A stretch of DNA of 64,000 nt from Ariolimax columbianus. Its lineage: Eukaryota > Mollusca > Gastropoda > Stylommatophora > Arionidae. Below the pieces are notes generated by a model that was not told where the DNA came from, did not search any database, and saw nothing but the letters and a program-made list of their open reading frames with translations. Numbering within the stretch: position 1 is the first letter of the stretch; the number at the start of each line of letters is the position of its first letter. Positions 22,749 to 34,510 of this stretch are shown in pieces. Location of the stretch: positions 20,870,293 to 20,934,292 of the forward strand of contig JAVGWX010000019.1 in assembly GCA_036924085.1 (NCBI GenBank), written 5' to 3'. A program made the position numbers and the translations under genes.

Positions 22749-22965
22749 AGGTCTAGATTAGATATTAGGAAATATTTTTGTAGTCAGAGAGTGGTGTCTG
22801 CTTGGAATGCATTGCCAGGGGAGGTAGTGGAGGCAGGGAATGTTAATGCATTTAAGAATAAACTGGATGCGCATAGCTTTTAGAGCAAGGTGAAGTAAAT
22901 GTAACTGGGTTGTATACAGACTCTGCAGGGTTTTCTAAACCAGTATAAAGACGTTAAGTTAAGTA
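22749..22965 (+). mobile_element. CR1/L2-like LINE, final codons and 3' UTR
   Basis: An uninterrupted 44-codon end to TAG at 22881-22883 reads RSRLDIRKYFCSQRVVSAWN, then ALPGEVVEAGNVNAFKNKLD and AHSF. This is the familiar C-terminus of CR1/L2-like reverse transcriptases (K-x-F-F-S-x-R-V-x-x-x-W-N-x-L-P-x-x-V-V…F-K-x-x-L-D). A short 3' UTR (ACAGACTCTGCAGGG, CAGTATAAAGACG) and TTAAG tail follow, shared with 8484-8592 and, reversed, 50955-51018. 5'-truncated; no catalytic part. Confidence 0.8.
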
Positions 22966-24149
22966 ATTGTTTTTCATATACGTCATTTTGACTATCTGTG
23001 TAAGTCCGTTTGGTGTATATTGAGAAGGGGTATCAAAATCATGGACCTACCAGTTCTACACAAACTCTAGCTACGCCACTGGGTGCACGCCTATTACTGT
23101 TTTAAGTTAAGACAGCATTTTAACTTTGTTTTGTTTTTCTAAAGGGACCTAGCTTCTTTCTTTTACATTCACCTGATTATAAATACCTCTGCGCATCAAC
23201 ATATTCTTGAATGCATTAATTTACCTTGCATCCACCATTTCCTAAGGCAATGCATTCCAAGTATTCACAACTGGGCTGGTAACAGCAACAAATTTGCAAG
23301 ACATGATTTTTCGACACTATTCTGCAGGACAGTGGAAATTAAACTCTGGTGGAATCTGGGAGTTGATGTATCTAGAATTTGACCCCAACTACCTTGACCA
23401 GTTAATTAGTTATTGCTTGATCACAGACGACAGTTTCTGTTAGATAACAACTTTTATCTTATATTCTACCTTGTTTGACAATCATCATTGCTTTATTTGA
23501 CACAAAAATATAATTGAAATGCTTTCTTTGAAAATAAAACAAGTTAGTTAAACTATTGAGCGTTAAACAGACAGGTACTAACCCTTACATTCTTCTGTAA
23601 CAAAAATCGATATTTCTTAGGTCTATTTATAGCGTTAGCGAAGCCATACTAACGATGATATATGATTATCAGATATCACGTACAATGGAAAATATCTTAG
23701 GAGTAAATTCTAGGAAGATATCAGGCCGCCCTAATGAGGCCGATACATACATGCATATATATGGCTCAGTTACCGCGTCAAAACTGAAACAATATGAAAC
23801 CTTACGATTTTTGACGCTCAGCTCAGTCGCAGCTTCGCTTTATTTTGCGAGATTATTAATACGACAATGGCGAACTGGCCTTGAAACGGAAAATTTAGTT
23901 TTAAAATAATATAAACGATAAGATCCAGTACCATAAATAGTTTACTTGTCACTATCAGGAGGGGGCACCAGTTGCGACTCCATTTTAATGGAGACTTGTC
24001 CTTAGTCGTATTTTCTGGCTCAACGCAAACTGCTTTGTAATAAACGGACATGTTTTTGTTGGAATCGGGAATGTAGGTGTCTGATGGCGAACTCGGAAGA
24101 GAAAAATATATTAAATGTAATTTTCCCAAAGGATTTTATCATGATCTAT
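22966..24149. other. unassigned stretch
   Basis: No gene or repeat recognised. An open frame at 23655-23909 has no recognisable similarity. Confidence 0.4.
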
Positions 24150-24540
24150 TCCCAGTATCATATGACTAAGGCGATGGTCATGCTCTCTCTCCGTCTCCCC
24201 TCTCGCTCTTCTCCCTCCCTCTCTCTTCCCTCTCACTCTCCCTCACTCCCCCATCTGTCTCTCTCCCTAATCCCTGTATCATATGACAAAGTCAATGGTC
24301 ATGCTCTTTCTCTCTCTCTCCCTTCATCCCTCTCTCTCCCTCCCTCTTTCTCTCTCTCTCTCTTCCCTCTCTCTCCCTCACTCCCCCTCTCTGTCTTTCT
24401 CCCTAATCCCAGTATCCAATGACAAAGTCAATGATCATGCTCTTTCTCTCTCTCGCTTCCTCCCTCACTTGCTTTTCCCTGCCTCTCTCTCCCTCTCTCG
24501 TTTCCTCTCGTTCCATCTTTCTCTCTTCCTCTCGTCTTAT
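24150..24540. repeat. CT-rich repeat, three copies of about 115-140 bp
   Basis: Three units each start CCCAGTATCATATGAC…AAGTCAATGGTCATGCTCT (starts near 24150, 24267 and 24408) followed by a (CT)/(CCCT)n tract of varying length. Compound microsatellite carried inside a longer tandem unit. Confidence 0.85.
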
Positions 24541-24794
24541 TAACTTGTGCCGTGGTATGCTGCAGGTGTCTGTAAAAGACCAGGGGCATCGCTGAAGTTC
24601 TCGACATCCCATGGCTATTTAGGATATCCCTAGGGGTAGTCTGAAAGGCTACATTTGCATATGGCGACCCAACCACTTGCCTATCTTCATATCCGTGTCT
24701 TCCATGTTTTCACAACTACATCTCACAATACAAACCCAAGAGATCATGTGCGACATCGATACAATAAGGTTTGAGTTGGCAGTCATTACCAGAA

Positions 24795-25010
24795 AGTGTC
24801 AACTGACACGGTTCACAACCCGAAGGTGCTGGGTTCGATCCCCTTCACAGCACCGGCCGTTACCCCGGGGAAGCAAACCATTAGAAAATGCAGGAGGAAG
24901 CAGACCCTTACATAAAATGCATGCTGAAGTCGGATGCACTGGGCCGACAGGCGCAAAATTAAAACCACAGTACAATACACATCGCCTTGGGGATTAGAGA
25001 AATAAAGCGA
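24795..25010 (+). mobile_element. tRNA-derived SINE (family S), copy S1
   Basis: CTGGGTTCGATCCCC is a good B box. The body shares with S2 (44382-44617, opposite strand) GAAAATGCAGGAGGAAGCAG, ACATAAAATGCATGCTGAAG and GAGAAATAAAGCGAACG (G for A in S2). The A-box region is worn here but clear in S2 (GGGCTAGTGGTTAAGTGCC). Not a functional tRNA. Confidence 0.8.
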
Positions 25011-26055
25011 ACGCAAAACAACCAAAACACAACAAAATTACCAGACAATGGCTGCAGAGTGTGTGATTAACGATATGCCAGTTATGAAAAAGTAGAGCAG
25101 GCAAGAAATGTGTAATATCATTACGCGTAAAATCAAAATTCATTATAAAATGCACTCTTAAATACAGTTTATATGAAGGCAATGCCTCAGCAACATTGTG
25201 TTTGTTCAGTGTAGTAAAGTCACTGAACACTTTATCCCCAACGACAGTGTGTGAACCACGGTTACCTACCTACACACGGCATTTACTGGAGTTCTGTTCC
25301 TACGTGAATGTAGCCTTGTCCATCTCGCCTTCCTTTCGGTAAACCATAAAACTAGATATATTTATTTTCTCTAGCTAGCTAATTTGCATTGTGTCCTTTG
25401 TTTTCATAGGAAGTGTAAACAATTTTTCTGAATTTAGTCTACCTGGACCGTGCTATTTAATGGAAAAAAATTTTATTTTTTGAACGGATTCACTCCCGAC
25501 AGCCATTTTTTTACTGCTGAATACATACTCCATATATACACGATAGTTTGCCGGTTAAAGTATCGTATGTGCGATTACAAATGGCTTCTGAACAGTTTTA
25601 ATTTTGTATACGCCGTTTAGACCAAGCCGACATTTTGCGAAAGGGGAAGTAGGTTGTTGGAAAAGATCTTTATCGAGTAGATCTGTTTATTTTGTTTGTT
25701 TAAATGAAAGAACTACGTTTGAATTGGAAACAAACAGTTGTGTCGATATTGTAAACACAGTATCGATACGTTGATGTGGTTTCCATGGTTTTCTATCGAA
25801 GCGACTAGGCCTAGTGGTCGAGTCCAAATTTTTTCCGAGATTTTCATAAATTTTCAACTTTATCTTTTTGAATCTCAAAAACTATCAAACACACAACAAT
25901 AACAATAACACCCATATGTTCGTTATGCTATTGTGTGTCTACACGCCAGAAAATCATATTTATTGACAAACAAACATAAAAAAATAAAAATTTTCTAAGA
26001 CGACTACCATGGCGAGAAATTAAGAAAATTAATTAGGTCAAATTTTTTCAAAACA
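25011..26055. other. unassigned AT-rich stretch
   Basis: No gene or repeat recognised. Confidence 0.45.
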
Positions 26056-26945
26056 TTCCTGGCGTGCTGAAGGTTAATCGCGGTAAACTCCTGTTTAGTG
26101 GGGGTAAACTCATGTATAATCGGGAGAAACGCCTGTATAATCGCGGTAAACTCATGTATAATCGAGGGAAACTCGTGTATAATCGAGGTAAACTCATGTA
26201 TAATTGAGGGAAACGACTATACAATCGGGGGAAACGCCTGTATAATCGAGGGAAACTCATGTATAATCGGAGTAAACATGTATTATCGAGGGAAACGACT
26301 GTATAATCGGGTTAAACTCACGTTTACTAATTGTGAATTCCTGTTTAGTGGGGGAAACCCCTGTAAAATCGGGGTAAACTCATGTATAATCAGGGTAAAT
26401 GCCTGTATAATCGGGGTGAATTCATGTTTAGTGGGGGTAAACGCAGGTATAATCGAGGGAAACACATGTATAATCGAGGGAAACGACTGTATAATCGGGG
26501 TAAACTCACGTTTACTGATTGTGAATTCCTGTTTAGTGGGGGGAAACCCCTGTATAATCGGGGTAAACTCATGTTTAGTCATTATGAATTCCGGTTTAAC
26601 TTGTTTAGTGGGGGAAACCCCTGTATAATCGAGGGAAACTCACGTTTAGTCATTGTGAATTACTGTTTAGTGGGGGGAAACCCCTGTATAATCGGGGTAA
26701 ACTCATGTTTAGTCATTATGAATTCCGGTTTAACTTGTTTAGTGGGGGAAACCCCTGTATAATCGAGGGAAACTCACGTTTAGTCATTGTGAATTACTGT
26801 TTAACCTGTTTAGTGGGGGTGAACTACTGTTTAGCCAGGGGGAACTCATGTTTAGTGGGGGTGAACTCCTGTTTAGTGGGGGTGAACTCCTGTTTATCCA
26901 AGGTAAACTCCTGTTTAGCCAAGGGAAACTCCCGTTTAGCCAAGT
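26056..26945. repeat. 21-bp minisatellite with higher-order blocks
   Basis: Basic unit about 21 bp, GTAAACTCATGTATAATCG, with a second type CTGTTTAGTGGGGGTAAAC. The types combine into longer blocks, one of them (with TTAACTTGTTTAGTGGGGG) duplicated at about 26590-26690 and 26720-26820. Confidence 0.92.
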
Positions 26946-27054
26946 TTAATTATTCATGCCTTGTTTTCCAGTGCATGCGATTCATCTTCCTGACAGTACA
27001 AACCTCCCTTTAATGCATTGCATTCCATGCTTTCTTAAGTAAATGCAAAGATAG

Positions 27055-27275
27055 AGCCATAGCAGAAACTGCTGTCAGGGATGAAGTGTAAGAGACTACA
27101 TTGAACTAGCACTCCGATTTTTATTAGATGAGGTGGACCAGTTCCCTACCTCACTGCCTTTTCGTTTCAGACACTCAGTCAGGTATTCATTTACATATGG
27201 GTCTACTGGATCGTGTGGATAGCGGAGATCGAACCCGATACCTTCACAGTGAGAAACTAGCGTTATAATACTCAG
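27055..27275 (-). mobile_element. tRNA-like SINE (family Z), reverse copy
   Basis: On the - strand: TATCGGGTTCGATCTCC as B box, then GACCCATATGTAAATGAATA, GTAGGGAACTGG and CACTTCATCCCTGACAGCAG. Same order as the copy at 19290-19565. Confidence 0.65.
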
Positions 27276-27610
27276 CTTGGGGGGACACGTAGATTGTAAT
27301 TAACACGGCAATCGGCAATCGTGGAAACGACTTTTCAGTCAGTTAAATCTTTCAGTATCGAAACATCATGGATCATAAAACATCCCGCTTGTTGATGTTA
27401 TTAAACATAGAGGTACTCTCTAATGACAATGAAACATTACCAAACATGCGATATGGATAACATGTTGAGGGGGAACGATAAATGAATTCACGTGTCCGAA
27501 CGTTCGATACATGGTGTCTGGTGGGATGCCCAGAACAGGGGAAGTAAGTCAGTACTCTGCTGATCATTCATTCTTTTGTTCAGGGGAGAGTAGCTAAGCA
27601 TGAAAGTGCA
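27276..27610. other. unassigned stretch left of the hAT element
   Basis: No gene or repeat recognised. Confidence 0.4.
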
Positions 27611-27769
27611 CTCTAGGACAGTGATTTTCAACCTGGGCGCTACCTCCTACTTGTGCGCAATTTAAGATTGTAGATGGGCGGTAGCAGCATAATTGCATGC
27701 TGTGTTAAATAAAATACAACCTGGGGAAACCATCGCAGAATGCCAGTTAACCAACAAAAGTGCACATTT

Positions 27770-28900
27770 TGAGAACCCGTATTTTTCCTGTGACAACATA
27801 AGGCTGTGAAACATGAAGACTCAGCCAAACCTCGAGTGGAAATGTTATAGAAAGGTTCTCAGAAAACGTTGACCGAAAAATAAGAATAATGCAGAGTTGG
27901 ACATAGAGGAGAACTTGTTTATAAATTCCATCATAAACAGAAAATGTAATACTTTGGTCACACCAGAAGACACAACGGTCTTGAGAAAATTGAGAAAACG
28001 GTAATGAAATGTGTTGTGCCGCACAAGAGAGGCAGTGGCAGACCAAGAAGGTGATGGCACCACGATGTCAAGGAATGCTGGGAAATGCCCTCAGAACACG
28101 CTGGAGATTTGCCAAGAGATCGAGTTAATTTCAGATGGTTGTGTGATGCTGATAAAACAAAGCTCATGACCAATAACGTTTCAGAGTTTCAATCTGTCAT
28201 AGAGGCAAATGGGCAGGTACTTGAGGTGGTGAAACGTTTCAAATATCTTGGATCGTTGATCAGCGAAGAGGGTTCGAAGCCAGAGGTAATTGCAAGAATA
28301 GCACAAACAACAGCGGCGCTGACTAGGCTGCAACCTATTTGGCGAGACAAGCGCCTCGCCCTCGGCATAAAAGTCAAACTACTGCGCTCTTTGGTGCTGT
28401 CAATATTTATGTATACCTGCGAGACCTGGGCCATTACAGCAGATATCCAGGGCAGGATACGCGCAATGGAAATGCGGTGCTATAGAAAACTCCTAAATGT
28501 TACATATAAGGATCGTGTCACGAACGTAGACATCCGTCAGAGAGTTGAAGACGCTATTGGTCCTTTTGAAGATCTGTTCACAACTATCAAAAGACGAAAG
28601 ATGGCCTGGTGCGGGCACGTCGCGAGGTCCAACGGAATTCCCAACTCGATACTCTTTGGATCCGTACCAGGACAGAGAAGGCGAGGACGTCCAAGGAAGA
28701 GATGGGTGGACAACATCACTGAGTGGTCAGGCCTTCGTCCCGGTGAGATACGTCAGGCGGCGACAGACAGAGAGAGCTGGCGTGGGATTTTCATGTCTTC
28801 ATGTGTGCCCCAACGACCTGATGGGTTACGGGATGAACTGAACTGAACTGTGTGATGGGATGGACGTTCTGCAAACGACATACTACATAATGGTTAAAAT
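27770..28900 (+). pseudogene. LINE A reverse-transcriptase C-terminal relic, split by LINE B
   Basis: The + translation shows MKTQPNLEWKCYRKVLRK, then RGSGRPRR-(shift)-WHHDVKECWEMPSEHAGDLP, then RDRVNFRWLC before the LINE B insertion, and MDVLQTT after it. This corresponds to the usual K-C-Y-R-K-V-L, G-R-G-R-P-R-x-R-W-x-D-(D/N)-(V/I)-x-E, A-R-D-R-x-x-F order of LINE polymerases. Several stops and frameshifts. It lies inside the hAT element. Confidence 0.7.
28140..28857 (+). mobile_element. LINE B copy 2, 5'-truncated insertion with long open frame
   Basis: From 28149 to the stop at 28846-28848 an uninterrupted frame encodes KTKLMTNN, then FKYLGSLISEEGSKPEVIAR, LVLSIFMYTCETWAITADIQ, AMEMRCYRKLLNVTYKDR, IGPFEDLFTTIKRRKMAWCG, HVARSNG, RRGRPRKRWVDNITEW and SSCVPQRPDG. 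This is the post-catalytic third of an RTE/L2-like LINE polymerase, the part often annotated as endonuclease-reverse transcriptase. The YxDD block and endonuclease are cut off by 5' truncation. The tail is (TGAAC)n. TGTGTGATG occurs at 28140-28148 and 28849-28857, a 9-bp target-site duplication that restores LINE A continuity when removed. The open frame suggests recent insertion, but it has no start and cannot retrotranspose. Confidence 0.88.
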
Positions 28901-29280
28901 CATCTAAAAATACACAGACTCGGTGGGCGATCCAGAGTTTTCTTCAATTTAGACTGTTATGAGCGATAAGGACAATGTACTCTCACGAAAGGTGGAAAAG
29001 GTGGGCGCTAGGCATAACGAGGTTGAAGAGCAGTGCTCTAGGAATTTCTCCCCAAATGCGATACAGGCAATCATTATCTAGTAGCATGTCTTTTTCAGAA
29101 CGCTTCTCATCCTAGCCGCTATGAAGAACTCTCGATCTTTGGACACTTCCCTTCCACCGTCGCTGTTATTCTCAAAATATCTTTGATACCGTGTGTCTAT
29201 TTTTGCTTTGATCGATCTCTGCCTCGTTATCCAGGTACCAAACCCTCCGGTAAAGTTCGTTTTCTTCTTTAAACCATTGG

Positions 29281-29470
29281 GGATTCCGTGGCGAAGTGGT
29301 TAAGCGGTCGGCCTCGTAATCAGGTGGTGTGGGTTCGATTCCGGACTCCGCCGTCTTTTCCACGGGTGCTAGATGCGGAGTCCCCTGCATCTCGTAGTCG
29401 CCCCCGAGTCGTCTTGTCCTTGACTTTGCATCTCGTAGTCGCCCCCGAGTCGTCTTGTCCTTGACTTGCC
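29281..29470 (+). mobile_element. tRNA-derived SINE (family T)
   Basis: TGGCGAAGTGGTTAAGCGG (A box) and GTGGGTTCGATTCCGG (B box) are very well preserved, with a CTCGTAA anticodon-like loop between. The 5' GGATTCC does not pair with the expected 3' acceptor strand, so this is a tRNA-derived SINE head rather than a tRNA gene. Downstream a 40-bp segment with CATCTCGTAGTCGCCCCCGA is tandemly duplicated (about 29388-29427 and 29428-29467). Confidence 0.8.
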
Positions 29471-29869
29471 ACTGCGGTCGGGCGGCACGAGACGAGAGAG
29501 TGAGGATAAAAAGTAGCGCAGTTAATCCTTACTAAAAATAGCGCTAGCAAAATTAATGGACGGTGGCCTTTGCCTTAAACTATTGCGGTGTGAGATGTGG
29601 CCAAAGTATTAGTGATACCAAATAGGTCGGCAGCTGTAAGAATCGACGTTCTGCAAAGGACTACCTGTTTTAAATATTTTACCCAGCTCTTCAGGACGGT
29701 TGGGTTGTTCTGTTTCGCTCCTTATGATTATTGTTGAACTTTCCTGTAACATTGTTGCTCGAAAGATTCAATTTTCGTCTTCGGTTATGGCGTGCTTGTC
29801 CATGTTTCGTCCTTACGTTTCAACAGAGAAGATGAATGTTCTCCGGATTAGTAGTTGTGTTTGTGTGTT
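29471..29869. other. unassigned stretch
   Basis: No gene recognised between the SINE and the 38-bp array. Confidence 0.4.
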
Positions 29870-30735
29870 AGTGTGATACAGGGAATAAAGACCAAAATAA
29901 CTTTATTAGTGTGATACAGGGATTAAAAACCAAAATAACGTTGTTAGTGTGATACAGGAATTAACAACCAAAATAACTTTGTTAGTGTGATACAGAGAAT
30001 AAAGACCAACATAACTTTTTTTATTAGTTTGATAACATGAATAAAGACCAAAATAATTTTGTGTGTTACAGGGATTAAAAACCAAAATAACTTTGTTAGT
30101 GCGATACATGGAATAAAGACCAACACAACTTTCTTAGTGCGATACATGGAATAAAGACCAACATAACTTTGTTAGTGCGATACACGGAATAAAAACCAAA
30201 ACAACTTTGTTAGTGTGAAACGGGATTAAAGACCAAAATTACTTTGTTAGTGTGTTATAGGGATTAAAGATACAAATACCTCTTTTATTAGTGTGTTACA
30301 GGGAATAAAGACTAAAATAACGTTGTTAGTGTTACATAGATGAAAGACCAAACTAACTTTATTTAAGAGTCTCTAACAGGGATTAAAGACCAACATAAAG
30401 TTATTAGTGTTTAACAGGGATTAATGACCAACATAACGTTGCTCATTAGTGTCTAACAGGGATTAAAGACCAAAATAAAGTTATTAGTGTCTAACATGGA
30501 TTAAAGACCAAAATAAAGTTATTAGTGTCTAACAGGGATTGAAGACCAAAATAAAGTTATTAGTGTCTAACAGGGATTAAAGACCAAAATAATGTTATTA
30601 GTGTCTAACAGGGATTAAAGACCAAAATAAAGTTATTAGTGTCTAACAGGGATTAAAGACCAAAATGACCGTGTTAGTGTTACAGTTAATAAACACCATA
30701 TAACTTTGATCATTAGTGTGATACATGGAATAAAG
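29870..30735. repeat. 38-bp minisatellite
   Basis: About 23 diverged copies of a unit with TTAGTGTGATACAGGGATTA and AAGACCAAAATAACTTTG. A later subtype (TTAGTGTCTAACAGGGATTA…AAAGTTA) dominates from about 30400. Confidence 0.92.
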
Positions 30736-30985
30736 ACCATTATAGCTCATGTCTGTTTACAATAACATAAACATATACGAATCCGCTACGTCGCCGAGCA
30801 GAAACACAAACGAAACAAAAGCGACCGCCACATTTCCTTTTGTCAGGGAAAAACAACAGCACAAATGGAAACACATATGGAATCTCAACATAAACAATGA
30901 CCATTGACTTAACACATAATAAGAATGTGGAGGAATATTCATGATATAAGGCAGCCTGGGCGTGAGAATAAGTTAACAAGTCCAG

Positions 30986-32695
30986 CAAAGTTACTGTTAA
31001 ACATACTGTCGTCCAAGAACAGGAGGGTGAGAATAAGTTAACATTTCCTGTAAAGTTATTGTTTAACATACTGTCGTGCACGAACAGGAGGGTGAGAATA
31101 AGTTAACATGTCCTGTAAAGTTATTGTTTAACATACTGTCGTGCACGAACAGGAGGGTGAGAATAAGTTAACATGTCCTGTAAAGTTATTGTTTAACATA
31201 CTGTCGTGCACGAACAGGAGGGTGAGAATAAGTTAACATTTCCTGTAAAGTTATTGTTTAACATACTGTCGTGCACGAACAGGAGGGTGAGAATAAGTTA
31301 ACATGTCCTGTAAAGTTATTGTTTAACATACTGTCGTGCACGAACAGGAGGGTGAGAATAAGTTAACATGTCCTGTAAAGTTATTGTTTAACATACTGTC
31401 GTGCACGAACAGGAGGGTGAGAATAAGTTAACATTTCCTGTAAAGTTATTGTTTAACATACTGTCGTGCACGAACAGGAGGGTGAGAATAAGTTAACATT
31501 TCCTGTAAAGTTATTGTTTAACATACTGTCGTCCAAGAACAGGAGGGTTAGAATAAGTTAACATTTGCTGTAAAGTTATTGTTTAACATACTGTCGTGCA
31601 CGAACAGGAGGGTGAGAATAAGTTAACATTTCCTGTAAAGTTATTGTTTAACATACTGTCGTGCACGAACAGGAGGGTGAGAATAAGTTAACATTTCCTG
31701 TAAAGTTATTGTTTAACATACTGTCGTGCACGAACAGGAGGGTGAGAATAAGTTAACATTTCCTGTAAAGTTATTGTTTAACATACTGTCGTGCACGAAC
31801 AGGAGGGTGAGAATAAGTTAACATTTCCTGTAAAGTTATTGTTTAACATACTGTCGTGCACGAACAGGAGGGTGAGAATAAGTTAACATTTCCTGTAAAG
31901 TTATTGTTTAACATACTGTCGTCCAAGAACAGGAGGGTGAGAATAAGTTAACATTTCCTGTAAAGTTATTGTTTAACATACTGTCGTGCACGAACAGGAG
32001 GGTGAGAATAAGTTAACATTTCCTGTAAAGTTATTGTTTAACATACTGTCGTGCACGAACAGGAGGGTGAGAATAAGTTAACATTTCCTGTAAAGTTATT
32101 GTTTAACATACTGTCGTGCACGAACAGGAGGGTGAGAATAAGTTAACATTTCCTGTAAAGTTATTGTTTAACATACTGTCGTCCAAGAACAGGAGGGTGA
32201 GAATAAGTTAACATTTCCTGTAAAGTTATTGTTTAACATACTGTCGTGCACGAACAGGAGGGTGAGAATAAGTTAACATTTCCTGTAAAGTTTCAAGTAA
32301 ATATACTGTCGTGCAAGAACAGGGGCGTGAGAATAAGTTAACATTTCCTGTAAAGTTCCTGCCAAACATACTGTCATTCCAAGAACAGGAGGTTGAGAAT
32401 AAGTTAACATTTCCTGTAAAGTTCCTGCCAAACATACTGTCATTCCAAGAACAGGAGGGTGAGAATAAGTTAACATTTCCTGTAAAGTTACTAGTAAACA
32501 TAATGTCGTGCAAGAACAGGGGCGTGAGAATAAGTTAACATTTCCTGTAAAGTTACTAGTAAACATACTGTCGTCCAAGAACAGGGGCGTGATAATAAGT
32601 TAACATTTCCTGTAAAGTTAATGTTAAACATACTGGCCTTCCAAGAACAGGGGCGCGAGAATAAGTTAAACATGTCCAGCAAAGTTACTGTCAAA
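30986..32695. repeat. 65-bp satellite array, about 26 copies
   Basis: The unit contains GAACAGGAGGGTGAGAATAA, GTTAACATTTCCTGTAAAG and ACATACTGTCGTGCAC. Exact 65-bp spacing (for example 31082 to 31147). Subtypes ATGTCCTG/ATTTCCTG and GTGCAC/GTCCAAG occur in blocks. Both edges carry more diverged units (GTCATTCCAAG; GGGGCGTGAG), the usual pattern when the centre is homogenised. Confidence 0.96.
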
Positions 32696-33230
32696 CAAAT
32701 TATAAAATCATTGATCACCCCAATTATAGAATTCTTCAACACCCCAGCTATAAAATCCTTTTACTGATTACTTAAAAGACAATGGCACCTCAAACTGTAT
32801 GGATCATACTCATAACTTGATTATTAATATCTGTATTGAACTTTTCTAGCTTGTTGTGTCTTCTGGTAGATGTACATTGTATTTCCGCTGTTAAAGAGTT
32901 TATAACAGAATTAGGGCCTTAAAACCTTCAATGGTTGGTGTGGTCTACCGTCCTGGCCATGCAGTAGTTTACATCAATGGTGCAGATGATACATTGGCTT
33001 CTGAAGCAGCGTTTGTGGGGGAGGGGGTGATGGTATACGACATACTAAAATAAATCGCCGCTTGTTACATGTGGACATTGAAATCGATCAATCATCAATA
33101 CGCAAATTGCAGCAGTTTGCAATCTAAGTAGGTCGATTTAGATCTTTAGCTTGAATTTACTCCCCTGTAGTTAAAAAAAGGTATGAATTATGGAGAAACG
33201 ATATCATTACACTCCGGGCAGCTATTATTT
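32696..33230. other. unassigned stretch
   Basis: No gene or repeat recognised. Confidence 0.45.
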
Positions 33231-33995
33231 TGTATCCTCCGTGTTTCAGTCTGGCCGGGTTATTTCTCTAGCGTGTTATCTCTCTATTATTTTTTCTCTT
33301 ACGAGTTTTAGTCAGGCAGGGTTATTGCTCTAGCGTGTTATCTCTCTATTATTTTTTCTCTTACGAGTTTTAGTCAGGCCGGGTTATTTCTCTAGTGTAA
33401 AAAAAAGTAAAGATCCCGTAGCGCCGTTTGGCGCATAGGACATGTGTTAGGCCCAAATTATTTTGTAACCAGCGGCACATAGTGGATGATGGGGGCCAGC
33501 ATCACGCCGGACACCTTTACTTATCAGATTTTTCTGGGACCCAATTTATGTGGTTGGGACGACTACGGGGGTCGGTTGTTGATCAGAAGAAATAAATCGC
33601 CACACCAACTGGGGATTGAACCCTGATCGCCTGACCGCGCTACCGCGGCCCTCATTTCTCTAGTGTGTTATCTCTATATTATTTGATCTGCTCCATGGTT
33701 CAGTCAGGCTGGGTTATGCTTCTATTTTCTTAATTTCTCTATTATAACATCTTCTCCGTGTTTCAGCCAGGCTGGGTTATGCGTCTATTTTCTTAATTTA
33801 TCTATTATAACATCTTCTCCGTGTTTCAGCCAGGCTGGGTTATGCGTCTATTTTCTTAATTTCTCTATTAAAACATATTCTCCGTGTTTCAGCCAGGCTG
33901 GGTTATGCGTCTATTTTCTTAATTTCTCTATTAGAACATCTTCTCCGTGTTTCAGTCAGACTGGGTTATTTCTCTATTGCGTTATCTCTAGATTG
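33231..33995. repeat. about 63-bp minisatellite, interrupted by a SINE
   Basis: Units share TCTCCGTGTTTCAGYCAGGC and GGGTTAT…CTATTTTCTTAATTTCTC. About two and a half copies lie left of the SINE and five right of it. The left and right groups differ (TCTAGCGTGTTATCTCTC versus GCGTCTATTTTC). Confidence 0.88.
33386..33666 (-). mobile_element. tRNA-derived SINE (family U) with 13-bp target-site duplication
   Basis: On the - strand: GCGGTAGCGCGGTCAGGCG (A box) and CAGGGTTCAATCCCCAG (B box), a body of about 180 bp and a tail CTTTACTTTTTTTTA. ATTTCTCTAGTGT lies at 33386-33398 and 33654-33666, directly bordering the element (33399-33653, 255 bp). Removing one copy restores the satellite unit. Confidence 0.88.
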
Positions 33996-34054
33996 TTCAA
34001 TAACTTTGTCATGTCATTTTCGTTCGGTCATATTTCCACCATGTGGACCCTCCA

Positions 34055-34510
34055 TGTCATCTCTCCATAGTGTCATCTCTCCATAGTGTCATCTCTCCAT
34101 AGTGTCATCTCTCCATAGTGTCATCTCATCATAGTGTCATCTCTCCATAGTGTCATCTCTCCATAGTGTCATCTCTCCATAGTGTCATCTCTCCATAGTG
34201 TCACCTCTCCATAGTGTCATCTCTCCATAGTGTCATCTCTCCTTAGTGTCATCTCTCCATAGTGTCATCTCTCCATAGTGTCATCTCTCCATAGTGTCAT
34301 CTCTACATAGTGTCATCTCTCCATAGTGTCATCTCTCCTTAGTGTCATCTCTCCTTAGTGTCATATCTCCTTAGTGTTATCTCTCCATATTGTCATCTCT
34401 CCATAGTGTCATCTCTCCATAGAGCCATCTCTCCATAGTGCATCTCTCCATAGTGTCATCTCTCCATAGTGTCATCTCTCCATAGTGTCATCCCTCCATA
34501 GTGTCATCTC
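34055..34510. repeat. 16-bp minisatellite
   Basis: About 28 copies of TGTCATCTCTCCATAG, very homogeneous. A degenerate relative (GTGATCTCTCCATTAT) continues to about 34870 and in traces to about 35110, right up to the PHLDB exon at 35129. Confidence 0.95.

Larger units (their letters stand above)
27611..29043. mobile_element. hAT-type DNA transposon with 8-bp target-site duplication, host of two LINEs
   Basis: The 8-bp direct repeat CTCTAGGA (27611-27618 and 29036-29043) brackets ends CAGTGATTTTCAACCT (27619) and, reversed, CACTGCTCTTCAACCT (ending 29035). CAGTG-TTCTCAACC-type ends with 8-bp duplications are the hallmark of hAT elements of the Charlie/Tip100 kind. Subterminal GGGCGCTA words occur at both ends. 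No transposase is readable; the interior is LINE A (about 27770-28900) which itself contains LINE B. So the element is non-autonomous or lost its core. Confidence 0.85.

Noticed and set aside
29281..29345. A genuine tRNA gene (good A and B boxes)
   Set aside because: The 5' and 3' acceptor strands do not pair and the sequence continues as a SINE body. The same reasoning applies to the tRNA-like heads at 9960, 24795, 33399, 44382 and 60575.
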